From Rhodospirillaceae bacterium (GTDB taxonomy: Bacteria; Pseudomonadota; Alphaproteobacteria; Rhodospirillales; Rhodospirillaceae), in assembly GCA_947476695.1 (NCBI GenBank), contig CANJRD010000002.1, positions 186,001 to 250,000 of the forward strand: a stretch of 64,000 nucleotides of DNA, read 5' to 3'. The position numbers were made by a program, and so were the translations under genes. Under the pieces are notes generated by a model. That model saw only the letters and a list, made by a program, of their open reading frames with translations. It did not search any database and was not told the origin of the DNA. Shown piece by piece: positions 35,538 through 44,567 of the stretch. How positions within the stretch are numbered: position 1 is the stretch's first letter; each line of letters starts with the position of its first letter.

Positions 35538-35929
35538 AGTACGTCGTCGCGCTGTTAGCCTTGTGGCCCGCCATTGTGTCGGCCACCGACTTGCCGATGG
35601 ATACGATTGTGCTCGATGCGCTCGACAAGGTGACGGGGCGTGTGAACACAATTCGCGGTCCCGTCGGCCAGACGCTGAGCTTCGGCCGCTTGAATATCAC
35701 GGCGCGCACCTGTCTCGCGCGACCGCCTGAGGAAACGCCCGAAAATTCGGCATTTCTTGAGATCACCGAGACGCAGCTGAAGAGCAAGACTCAGCCTGAA
35801 AGCACTAAGCAGGTTTTCTCCGGCTGGATGTTTTCATCCAATCCGGCGATCTCGGCGATGGATCACCCAGTGTATGACGTGTGGGTGCTGGCCTGCGAGT
35901 TCGACAAGAAGCCTTCCACTTCGCCCTGA
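35534..35929 (+). CDS. DUF2155 family periplasmic protein
   Basis: A 131-residue protein with an N-terminal signal (YVVALLALWPAIVSA) and the DUF2155 pattern: TIVLDALDKVTGRVNTI, FGRLNITARTCLARPPEETP, QVFSGWMFSSNPAISAMDHP and VYDVWVLAC. The two cysteines may pair. GTG start overlaps the MCE gene stop. Its 3' 67 bp overlap the convergent aat gene, an unusually long convergent overlap. Function of the family is not known; genomic linkage suggests an envelope or complex I related role. Confidence 0.88.
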   Translation: MKYVVALLALWPAIVSATDLPMDTIVLDALDKVTGRVNTIRGPVGQTLSFGRLNITARTCLARPPEETPENSAFLEITETQLKSKTQPESTKQVFSGWMFSSNPAISAMDHPVYDVWVLACEFDKKPSTSP

Positions 35930-36534
35930 GTCAGGGCGGGGCCCCAGTCGGCACTCTGCGCGAGCGCCGACGACAACAAGCCGAGATATTCCTTCTGGCT
36001 GATCTCGACCGTGCCGAAGCGGGCGAGGTGATCGGTGATGAACTGCGTATCGAGCAGATTGAACCTGCCGCGGCGCAGGATGCCGACGAGATTCACCAGC
36101 CCGACCTTGGAGGCATCGGTGACACGGCTGAACATGCTTTCGCCGAAGAACGCTGAACCCATTGCCAGTCCGTAGAGGCCGCCGGCGAGTTCACCGTCCC
36201 GCCAAACCTCGACGCTATGCGCCAGGCCGGCATGGTGCAGCTCGGTGAACAGTTCCACGATCTGTTCGTTGATCCAGGTGTCCGGGCGGACGGAGGTCGT
36301 CTCCGCGCAGCCTTCGAGGACCTGCGTGAAAGCGCGGTCCACGGTGACGGTGAACAGGCCCTTGCGGATGGTCTTCTTCAGCGAGCGGGGGATGTGGAGG
36401 CCGCCGAGCGGCAGTACGCCGCGCAGCTTGGGCTGGACCCAGAACACCGTCCGGTCCTCACGCGACTTGGCCATGGGAAAAACCCCATACGCGTAAGCCT
36501 TGAGCAGGAGTTCGGAAGTCAGTTGTTCCGTCAT
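35863..36534 (-). CDS. aat: Leucyl/phenylalanyl-tRNA--protein transferase
   Basis: A 223-residue cytosolic enzyme that adds Leu or Phe from aminoacyl-tRNA to N-terminal Arg/Lys of proteins, marking them for ClpS-ClpAP. Motifs include LLLKAYAYGVFPMA, VFWVQPKLRGVLPL, TWINEQIVELFTELH, HSVEVWRDGELAGGLYG, FFGESMFSRVTDASK and LLDTQFITDHLARFG. It lies downstream of accC on the same strand and overlaps the DUF2155 gene by 67 bp on the opposite strand. Confidence 0.95.
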   Translation of the reverse strand: MTEQLTSELLLKAYAYGVFPMAKSREDRTVFWVQPKLRGVLPLGGLHIPRSLKKTIRKGLFTVTVDRAFTQVLEGCAETTSVRPDTWINEQIVELFTELHHAGLAHSVEVWRDGELAGGLYGLAMGSAFFGESMFSRVTDASKVGLVNLVGILRRGRFNLLDTQFITDHLARFGTVEISQKEYLGLLSSALAQSADWGPALTQGEVEGFLSNSQASTHTSYTG

Positions 36535-36574
36535 CGGCGCGCCTTCGATAATCGCTGGCGCGCCCCGTGGATAC

Positions 36575-37933
<1,359 letters not shown>

Positions 37934-37952
37934 TTTTTATTCGATCAGGGGG

Positions 37953-38489
37953 TTATTCAATGATCGCGAGCACTTCGCCGTATTCCACCGGCGCGTTGTT
38001 CTCGGCGACCAACCGTGTGAGCTTGCCGGCGCGCGGCGCTTTCACGGGGTTGAAGGTCTTCATCGCTTCGATCAGCACCAATGTCTGGCCTTCGCTGACA
38101 TTGTCACCAACCTTCACGAACGGCGCGGCGCCGGGTTCGGAGGCGTAGTAGACGACGCCGACCATCGGGGACTTCACCGCGCCCGGATGGGACGCGAGAT
38201 CGGTAGGCGATGCCGGCGCAGCTGCGGCAGGCGCGCCAGGTGCGGCGGCGGGCGCAGCGGTATAAGACGGCGCGGCAGCTACGACGGTCTGCTGCAAGGT
38301 GCGCGCGACGCGGATGCGCGTGCCACCGGACTCGTATTCGATCTCGCTCAACCCCGTGTCGTTGAGGATGTCGGCGAGTTGCTTCACCTGATCGCTATTA
38401 ATTTGCGTCATCGTCTTTGAGACCTTGTCCATAGCTGGGCCGGCGGGCGCGTTCGACGGCCGTGGCGTATTAGATTTTGCTTTTGTCAC
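37953..38489 (-). CDS. accB: Biotin carboxyl carrier protein of acetyl-CoA carboxylase
   Basis: A 178-residue carrier. The N-terminal helix ([12 protein letters not shown]-like, here [19 protein letters not shown]) is followed by an Ala/Pro-rich flexible linker (residues about 75-105) and the biotinyl domain [20 protein letters not shown]; biotin attaches to the Lys in [13 protein letters not shown], where TFN replaces the common LMN. Start overlaps the aroQ stop by 4 bp (ATGA). A shorter start at 38432 (MDKVSKTM...) would remove an unstructured Pro-rich leader. Confidence 0.94.
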   Translation of the reverse strand: MTKAKSNTPRPSNAPAGPAMDKVSKTMTQINSDQVKQLADILNDTGLSEIEYESGGTRIRVARTLQQTVVAAAPSYTAAPAAAPGAPAAAAPASPTDLASHPGAVKSPMVGVVYYASEPGAAPFVKVGDNVSEGQTLVLIEAMKTFNPVKAPRAGKLTRLVAENNAPVEYGEVLAIIE

Positions 38490-38944
38490 GCTGATTTCTT
38501 TCGCGCGAGCTCGGCCATCGCATCGATGGCGAGCAGGTAACCTTGGGCCCCCAGGCCGCAGATCACACCGGTGGCAACCCGGCTGATATAGGACTGGTGG
38601 CGGAATTCTTCACGACGGAAGATGTTCGAGATGTGCACTTCGATCACCGGCTGATCGGCCGCGGCGAGGGCGTCCATGATCGCGACCGATGTGTGTGTGT
38701 AGCCGCCGGCATTGATGATGATGCCGTCGGCCTTGCCGCGTGCCTGCTGGATCCAGTCGATGATCTCGCCCTCGGCGTTGCTCTGGCGGAAGTCGAGTGC
38801 CAGGCCGTGTTCCTTGGCCTTGGCGGTCGCGGCGGTCTTGATGTCGTCGAGCGTTGTCCGGCCATAGATCTCCGGTTCACGCGCGCCGAGCATGTTCAGA
38901 TTAGGTCCGTTGATGATCAGGATACTGCGCGCCAAAGGCCCCAA
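38486..38944 (-). CDS. aroQ: Type II 3-dehydroquinate dehydratase
   Basis: A 152-residue dodecameric enzyme of the shikimate pathway. Family blocks are [18 protein letters not shown] (catalytic Tyr in the flexible loop), [36 protein letters not shown] (His/Thr/Ser of the active site) and [19 protein letters not shown]. The start is a TTG with GGGG upstream; another TTG three codons later is equally possible and no in-frame ATG exists ahead of the conserved core. Confidence 0.95.
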   Translation of the reverse strand: MGPLARSILIINGPNLNMLGAREPEIYGRTTLDDIKTAATAKAKEHGLALDFRQSNAEGEIIDWIQQARGKADGIIINAGGYTHTSVAIMDALAAADQPVIEVHISNIFRREEFRHQSYISRVATGVICGLGAQGYLLAIDAMAELARKKSA

Positions 38945-39072
38945 CCCATTCCCCGCCGGAAAACGAGGGTCAGGGATATACCAGGGTTTCTGTTAGGGCA
39001 ACCTTTCCGGCGCAGATTTCCCTCTTGCGCTTTGACATTGCTTGATATTTTGACCCCTACGGGTGTAGGTCA

Positions 39073-39111
39073 GGCCTCAAGGGCCCCCTGGGCGTCACGG
39101 CCTCCAGGGCC
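39073..39111 (+). repeat. GC-rich direct repeats in the thiSG leader
   Basis: GGCCTCAAGGGCC (39073-39085) and GGCCTCCAGGGCC (39099-39111) are near-identical and each is nearly palindromic. Just upstream (39051-39072) TGACCCCTA and TAGGTCA can form a bulged stem. This is the 200-bp leader of the thiazole synthase gene, where a TPP riboswitch might be expected, but the TPP consensus is not present. Confidence 0.35.
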
Positions 39112-39160
39112 TATCCTGCCGACCTCTCCAGCAACGGGCCTTTGCGGCCTCAAACCCGAC

Positions 39161-40150
39161 ATGCAAATCATCCTGAACGGCGAACCTCGATCTCTGTCCG
39201 GCGCGACCACGGTTGCAGGCCTGTTGGCCGAACTTGGCGTCGACCGGCGCAAGGTCGCGGTCGAGCGCAATCTGGAGATCGTGCCGAAGTCGGCCTTCGA
39301 CAGCACCGCGCTGGGCGAGGGAGATCGAATTGAAATCGTGCATTTTATTGGTGGCGGAATGGATGACGCGCGCATGGTGGATGACGACAGCTTCATGATC
39401 TCGGGCCGGAAGTTCACTTCCCGCCTGATCGTCGGGACCGGCAAGTACAAGGACTTCGAGGAAACCGCGCGGGCGATCGATGCGTCGGGTGCCGAGATCG
39501 TCACCGTCGCGGTGCGCCGCGTGAACCTGTCCGATCCGTCCCAGCCCATGCTGGTCGATTACGTCGACCCCAAGCGCTACACCTTCCTCCCGAACACAGC
39601 CGGCTGCTACACGGCCAACGACGCTGTGCGGACGCTGCGCCTCGCGCGCGAGGCCGGCGGCTGGAATCTGGTGAAGCTCGAAGTGCTGGGCGATCAGAAA
39701 ACGCTGTATCCGAACATGGTCGAGACGCTCGCCGCAGCGGAAGCGCTGATCAAGGACGGCTTTGAGGTGATGGTTTATTGCAGCGACGATCCCATCATGG
39801 CGCAAAAGCTCGAGGATCTCGGCTGCTGCGCCATCATGCCCCTGGGATCGCTGATCGGGTCCGGTCTGGGCATCCAGAACCCGATCAACATCCGTCTGAT
39901 CATCGAGCAGGCGAAGGTGCCTGTGCTGGTGGATGCGGGTGTCGGCACAGCGTCGGATGCGGCTGAAGCGATGGAACTCGGGTGCGACGGCGTTCTGATG
40001 AACACCGCGATCGCCCATGCCAAGGATCCGATCCTGATGGCGCGCGCGATGAAGGCGGCCGTGGAAGCGGGACGTCTGTGCTATCGCGCCGGCCGCATGC
40101 CGAAAAAGCTGTACGCCGATCCCTCGTCGCCGCTGGGCGGCTTGATCTGA
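39161..40150 (+). CDS. thiG: Fused sulfur carrier ThiS / thiazole synthase ThiG
   Basis: A 329-residue fusion. Residues 1-66 are ThiS ([20 protein letters not shown] ... IVHFIGGG, with the Gly-Gly that is thiocarboxylated); residues 67-329 are ThiG, with [35 protein letters not shown] (Schiff-base Lys), [39 protein letters not shown] and the C-terminal [16 protein letters not shown]. ThiG builds the thiamine thiazole from DXP, dehydroglycine and ThiS-COSH. ThiG's first residue is a Met codon preceded by GGTGGCGG, so separate ThiG could also be initiated inside the gene. Confidence 0.93.
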   Translation: MQIILNGEPRSLSGATTVAGLLAELGVDRRKVAVERNLEIVPKSAFDSTALGEGDRIEIVHFIGGGMDDARMVDDDSFMISGRKFTSRLIVGTGKYKDFEETARAIDASGAEIVTVAVRRVNLSDPSQPMLVDYVDPKRYTFLPNTAGCYTANDAVRTLRLAREAGGWNLVKLEVLGDQKTLYPNMVETLAAAEALIKDGFEVMVYCSDDPIMAQKLEDLGCCAIMPLGSLIGSGLGIQNPINIRLIIEQAKVPVLVDAGVGTASDAAEAMELGCDGVLMNTAIAHAKDPILMARAMKAAVEAGRLCYRAGRMPKKLYADPSSPLGGLI

Positions 40151-40241
40151 CGCTGGGCAAGAATTGCCGGTTCCGCGCAGAAAGTGCCGGTGCCGGCGTT
40201 CAAACTGTCTTCTAAGCCATTAGAAAACAACCGTTTTGAGT

Positions 40242-40258
40242 TGGCATCGGTCTTGCTT
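40242..40258 (+). promoter_or_regulatory. Sigma-54 promoter for flgE
   Basis: TGGCATCGGTCTTGCTT matches the -24/-12 RpoN consensus TGGCAC-N5-TTGCW at all key positions, with correct GG-GC spacing. It lies about 63 bp before the flgE ATG. Hook genes in alphaproteobacteria are commonly class III/IV sigma-54 genes activated by FlbD-like regulators bound further up. Confidence 0.8.
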
Positions 40259-40320
40259 CACTTGAGCTGACGCTACCCGTGTGTGCTCAACACCGGGAAG
40301 ACCAGTTTGGAGTGAGCGCG

Positions 40321-41595
40321 ATGAGTTTGCAGGGCACGCTGAATACGGCGGTTCAGGGCATGAATACCGAAGCGCATGCGCTATCGGTGCTGTCGACCAA
40401 TATCGCGAACGTCGCCACGACCGGTTACAAGACCGAGCGTACCGACTTCGAGACGATCCTCAATCACATCAGCCCGAACGGCTCGAAGTTCTTGTCCGTG
40501 CGGCCGGTCGATACGCGCATGGTCTCCAAGCAGGGTCAGATCTCGACCACGCAGGGCACATACGATCTCGCGTTGAATGGCCGCGGGTTCATGATCACGA
40601 ACACGATCCAGGACGGCACCGGAATTTGGCAATACACCCGCGATGGGTCTTTGCAGGGCAAGGCGATCGAGCTTGCAACCACGACCAACGGCACGACGCA
40701 GTACGATCAAGGCACGCTGCTGACGACCACCGGTGGCGCCTATGTGATGGGATGGCCGGCCAACGCTGACGGCACGTTCACCGAGACACCGTCGTTGTCG
40801 TCGCTGCAGCCGATCATGTTCCAGACCAATTCGACGCTGCCGTCGAAGCAGACCGACAATATTCAGCTGCAGGCGAACGTCTCGAGCGGCAATGCGACGA
40901 CGGGCAATCGGCAGACCGTCACCGTGCCGTTCATCGACTCCGAAGGGAATTCGCGCACGATCACGATGGGTATGACCCAGACGCTCGACGCCGGTTGGGA
41001 TCTCGATTTCACCGCGTCGCAGGATGCCTTGGTCTCGTCCGACATATACAACGCGACCTTCGACAGTCAGGCGAAGTTGAACAGTCCACAGGATGGCCTC
41101 ATCACGCTGACCGTCCAGGACCCGAACGGTCCGCAGACGATCGCACTCGATCTTTCGGGTATGACGGACTACGCAGGTCAGGGCACGCTCACGGTGCAGA
41201 ACGTTCATCAGGACGGCTACATCGAAGGTCGCCTGAATAATACGTATTTCAATTCCGAAGGCGTGCTGCTGGGCAGCTACACCAATGGCGAGTTGAAGAA
41301 CCTCTACAAGTTGCCGGTCGCGACTTTCGCGGCGGAGAACAAACTGCAGGCGATGCCCGGAAACTATTTCGTGCAGACGGACGAGTCCGGCAGCCTGTTC
41401 GTACGCGGCCTGGACATCGGCGGCACGTCGACGGGCGGTACGGCCTTTGTCGCCGGCGCGCTGGAGCGCTCGACGGTCGATCTGGCTGATCAATTTTCAC
41501 GGATGATTATTACGCAGCGCGCTTATTCGAGTAACGCCCAGGTGCTGCGGACGGCCGACGAAATGACGATGGCCGCGCGCGATCTGAAGCGCTAA
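40321..41595 (+). CDS. flgE: Flagellar hook protein FlgE
   Basis: A 424-residue hook subunit. The N-terminus MSLQGTLNTAVQGMNTEAHA with LSTNIANVATTGYKTERTDF is the rod/hook D0 motif, DLALNGRGFMITN is the hook-type GxGFF block, and the C-terminus SRMIITQRAYSSNAQVLRTA with DEMTMAARDLKR matches the D0 C-helix. The central region is the variable hook D1/D2. A sigma-54 promoter lies upstream and no other flagellar gene is in the window, so it is a solitary flagellar locus. Confidence 0.92.
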   Translation: MSLQGTLNTAVQGMNTEAHALSVLSTNIANVATTGYKTERTDFETILNHISPNGSKFLSVRPVDTRMVSKQGQISTTQGTYDLALNGRGFMITNTIQDGTGIWQYTRDGSLQGKAIELATTTNGTTQYDQGTLLTTTGGAYVMGWPANADGTFTETPSLSSLQPIMFQTNSTLPSKQTDNIQLQANVSSGNATTGNRQTVTVPFIDSEGNSRTITMGMTQTLDAGWDLDFTASQDALVSSDIYNATFDSQAKLNSPQDGLITLTVQDPNGPQTIALDLSGMTDYAGQGTLTVQNVHQDGYIEGRLNNTYFNSEGVLLGSYTNGELKNLYKLPVATFAAENKLQAMPGNYFVQTDESGSLFVRGLDIGGTSTGGTAFVAGALERSTVDLADQFSRMIITQRAYSSNAQVLRTADEMTMAARDLKR

Positions 41596-41600
41596 GCGGC

Positions 41601-42197
41601 TTAGGCCGCCGGGCGTTTGCGCAGCAACAGTTTCTCGCGATAGACGTCGTAAATCGACACGCCTGCGGTCGAGGCGATTTCGCGCGCGCTCATACCTGTT
41701 TCGGCCAGAAGCACGCGGATGAACTCGCGGCGATCGCGGAACGCCTGCTTGTTGGGGCGGCGGAAAATCTCGCGGGCTTTGGCGGCCGCGGCGCGTTCCT
41801 CGGCATCGAGACCGCGTTTGACCGCTTCCGCGAGCGCCGCTTCGTGTCGCTGTTTTTCGGCCTGGAGCTTGCTTTCATCGGCAGCCCATCCGCCTCGGAT
41901 TCCGAAGCGGTTATAGACGCGGGCGTTACGCGGATCGCGGTGCAGGTTCGGGGCGCGCACCGCCGCACCGAAGTCGGACGGGAATCCGGACGCGCGCCGC
42001 TGCGGGCGGGGACGTGGCGGCGCTTCTTCCTCGGCCTCGGTCATGCCCGCGGCTTCGCGCAACGACATGCCGTGCGTGGCCGCGAGACGCGTCGCGGCCG
42101 CTAGCGCGGCGTCGCGCTCCCCCGCGAACGTTGAGGAATGGGCGACCTCCAGCAGCTTGCGAAATCGCAGCCGCTCCTTGGCCGAAAAATCTTCCAA
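41601..42197 (-). CDS. DUF2786-like N-terminus plus C-terminal helix-turn-helix protein
   Basis: A 198-residue basic protein. The start RLRFRKLLEVAHSSTFAGER with ATRLAATHGMSLREA resembles the DUF2786-type module seen in phage-like and regulatory proteins. A low-complexity linker (EEEAPPRPRPQRR) follows, then VLLAETGMSAREIASTAGVS and IYDVYREKLLLRKR, a helix-turn-helix like those in resolvases and small regulators. It would bind DNA; target unknown. It lies 28 bp downstream of the DsbA-like gene on the same strand. Confidence 0.65.
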   Translation of the reverse strand: MEDFSAKERLRFRKLLEVAHSSTFAGERDAALAAATRLAATHGMSLREAAGMTEAEEEAPPRPRPQRRASGFPSDFGAAVRAPNLHRDPRNARVYNRFGIRGGWAADESKLQAEKQRHEAALAEAVKRGLDAEERAAAAKAREIFRRPNKQAFRDRREFIRVLLAETGMSAREIASTAGVSIYDVYREKLLLRKRPAA

Positions 42198-42225
42198 AAC
42201 TCACCCTGTCCTAGATCGCCGTCGC

Positions 42226-42975
42226 TTACGACTTACGCGCTTCCGTGATCAGCTTCTTGAGTTCGTCCTTGCTGATCGCGCCGGGGACGAAGGTGGTGCC
42301 GATGACGAGCGCCGGCGTGCCGTTGACCTGAAGTTCCTTGCCGAGGTCTTCGTTCCTCTGAATGACCTTCTGGATGTCGTCGGACTTCATGTCCTTTTCC
42401 AGTCGTGCAATGTCGAGGCCGACATCCTTGGCGGTCTTCATGATCGCGTCTTCGGTCAGTGCGCCCTTGTGGCCCATCAGCGCGATGTGGAACTCGGAAT
42501 ATTTGTTCTGTTTCACGGCGGCGAGCGCGGCCTTAGAAGCTACGACGGAGCTGGGACCCAGGATCGGGAATTCCTTCATCACGACCCTGATGTTGCCGTC
42601 GGCCTTCACCGTCTCGAGCAGGGACGGGAACAGCGACTTGCAGTAGCCGCAGTTGTAATCAAAGAACTCGACCAGCGTGATGTTGCCCTTCGGGTTGCCG
42701 ATCACGGTGCCTTCCGGCGAGGCCTGTAATTCCTTCGACTTGGACGCGATCAGCGCCTTCTGCTTGTCGGCCTGGGCCTTCTCGTCGCGATCCTGCAGGA
42801 CCTTCACCACTTCGGTGATCACGTCCGGATTTTGCACGAGATAGTCGTGGACCAGCTTCTTCATCTCTTCGCGCTGGGCCGGCGTGAAGGCGCTCTTGGC
42901 GTCTTCACCCGCAACGGCGGCGCCGGCGGCGAGCAACGCGGCGGCAAAGGCGATCGATACGGCGGAGCGAATCAT
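42226..42975 (-). CDS. DsbA-family thiol:disulfide oxidoreductase
   Basis: A 249-residue periplasmic thioredoxin-fold protein. The signal peptide ends around AGAAVAG; a helical N-terminal region (about residues 28-95) precedes the catalytic domain with VEFFDYNCGYCKSLFP (CGYC active site) and the cis-Pro loop VNGTPALVIGTTFVPG. The N-terminal helical extension is typical of Com1/ScsC-like proteins that may oligomerise and isomerise disulfides. Good ribosome site AAGGA before the ATG. It follows the BepA-like protease gene by 23 bp; both act in envelope quality control. Confidence 0.9.
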   Translation of the reverse strand: MIRSAVSIAFAAALLAAGAAVAGEDAKSAFTPAQREEMKKLVHDYLVQNPDVITEVVKVLQDRDEKAQADKQKALIASKSKELQASPEGTVIGNPKGNITLVEFFDYNCGYCKSLFPSLLETVKADGNIRVVMKEFPILGPSSVVASKAALAAVKQNKYSEFHIALMGHKGALTEDAIMKTAKDVGLDIARLEKDMKSDDIQKVIQRNEDLGKELQVNGTPALVIGTTFVPGAISKDELKKLITEARKS

Positions 42976-42998
42976 GGGACGTGTTCCTTCTTGAGGGC

Positions 42999-44393
42999 CT
43001 AAAGCGGCCCGCGGCGGCGTTTGGCCAGATAGTCTTGAAGCTGGTTCTGGGCAGCGACCCGGATATCCTGCAGGCGATACCAAGTCGGCGTGTCCTTTTC
43101 GAGCAGTTTTTCGGCCTCTTTGCTATAGCGGATCACGTCCTGGAACTGGCCGCTCAGCAAAGCCCGCTCGGAGGCGGCATAGGCCGATAGCCCCGGTTGG
43201 TCACTTTGCAGGTAGGACTTGGCCAGCAGGTCCCAGGACCACGTATCCTCCGGGTCGATCGCCAGGGCCGAGGTTAAGGCTTTCTGTGCCTCGGGGGCAT
43301 ATTCGGCCTTGCCGCTCTCGACCATCGCATGGGCCATCGCGACCTGGTTCAGCGGGGCGTTGGGCAGCAGCGTGGTCGACATCCGGTAGGCCTCGACCGC
43401 GGCGTCCATCTTGCCTGTTTCCAGGTTCATCTGGCCCTTCAGCTCCCAGAAGTAGGGATCCTTGGGGTATTCGGCAATCAGGCCGTCGATCAGCGGGATG
43501 GCGATGTTGGTCTGGCCACGCCGGAAATAGGCCGTCGCACGGGCGTAGCGGGCTTCGACACTTTTGTCGCTATCCGGATAGCGCGCCAGCGTGGCGATCT
43601 GTGGCTTCAGGAACGAAAACAGCTTCGCGACCATGCGGCGGTGCTGCGCCTCGATCGCTGGATCGAGCGGCTTGCTGGTGTAGGGCGACTTCTGCAGGGC
43701 TTCTTCGATCGCCCCCATACGCGTGCGGGTGAGGGGATGCGACCGCATATAGGGGTCCTGCCGCTCCACGCTGAGCAGTTCCTCGCCCTCGATGCGGTGG
43801 AAGAAGTCATAGAGCCCCTGCGGCGACTGCTTCGTTTCCTCCATCGCCTTGATGGCGAATTGGTCGGCGCTGCTTTCCTGATCGCGGCTATAGGACAACA
43901 ACTGACGCAGGGCCGTGCCCTGGCCGCCCATCGCGACGGCCATGCCGACCTCCGGGTTCTTCGCTAGTACGCCAGCCGCAACGCCCAGCAACGTGGTGAG
44001 CAGGGCCGTGGTGTTGGCCTTGGCCATGCCTTCGTCGAACCGCACCGCGTGGCCGCCGACGATGTGGCCGGTTTCGTGGGCCATCACGCCGATGACTTCG
44101 TTCGAGTTCCGCGCCGCCATCAACAGTCCGGTGTGGATGAACATGTTGTTGCCGTTGGTGACGAAAGCGTTCAGCGAGTCATCCTGGATCAGGCGGATCG
44201 TCACCGTATTCGGATCGAGTCCGCCGGCGATGAACACCGGCCGGCCATAGGCCATCAGCAGGTTCTCGATCTCGGTATCGCGGATGATGGAGAGGCCTTG
44301 CGCGAGGGCCGGCATAGCGGTGCCGATCAACGCCGCCGCGACGAGCAGGGCGCTCGCGCACCAGTGGGTCAGGATCGAAAGAGATCGTTTCAT
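42999..44393 (-). CDS. M48 metalloprotease with TPR repeats, BepA-like
   Basis: A 464-residue periplasmic protease/chaperone for outer-membrane protein assembly. After a signal peptide (ending AMPALAQ), the zinc site is VIGVMAHETGHIVGGHAV (HExxH), and the third ligand is in YSRDQESSADQFAI. The region SHPLTRTRMGAIEEAL is the usual active-site loop. TPR repeats fill the C-terminal 180 residues (for example PYFWELKGQMNLETGKMDAA). Upstream of the DsbA-like gene in the same direction. Confidence 0.93.
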   Translation of the reverse strand: MKRSLSILTHWCASALLVAAALIGTAMPALAQGLSIIRDTEIENLLMAYGRPVFIAGGLDPNTVTIRLIQDDSLNAFVTNGNNMFIHTGLLMAARNSNEVIGVMAHETGHIVGGHAVRFDEGMAKANTTALLTTLLGVAAGVLAKNPEVGMAVAMGGQGTALRQLLSYSRDQESSADQFAIKAMEETKQSPQGLYDFFHRIEGEELLSVERQDPYMRSHPLTRTRMGAIEEALQKSPYTSKPLDPAIEAQHRRMVAKLFSFLKPQIATLARYPDSDKSVEARYARATAYFRRGQTNIAIPLIDGLIAEYPKDPYFWELKGQMNLETGKMDAAVEAYRMSTTLLPNAPLNQVAMAHAMVESGKAEYAPEAQKALTSALAIDPEDTWSWDLLAKSYLQSDQPGLSAYAASERALLSGQFQDVIRYSKEAEKLLEKDTPTWYRLQDIRVAAQNQLQDYLAKRRRGPL

Positions 44394-44567
44394 CGCTGTC
44401 GGCCAATCCGGGGGGAGCGGAGAGCAATAGCCACCAAAGTTATCGCATCCACAGACCCCCTACCTAACCGGAAAATATGTCTCTCTAACGATTGAATTAT
44501 TTCGGCTTTGTAACGTGCCGGGCCGTGGGCGAGGGGCTCAGGCGGCTCGCCGCTTGCGTGTGGCTTT

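Noticed and set aside
38945-39160. Possible TPP riboswitch ahead of thiSG
   Set aside because: Neither the CUGAGA nor the ACCUGAU-like conserved segments are present.
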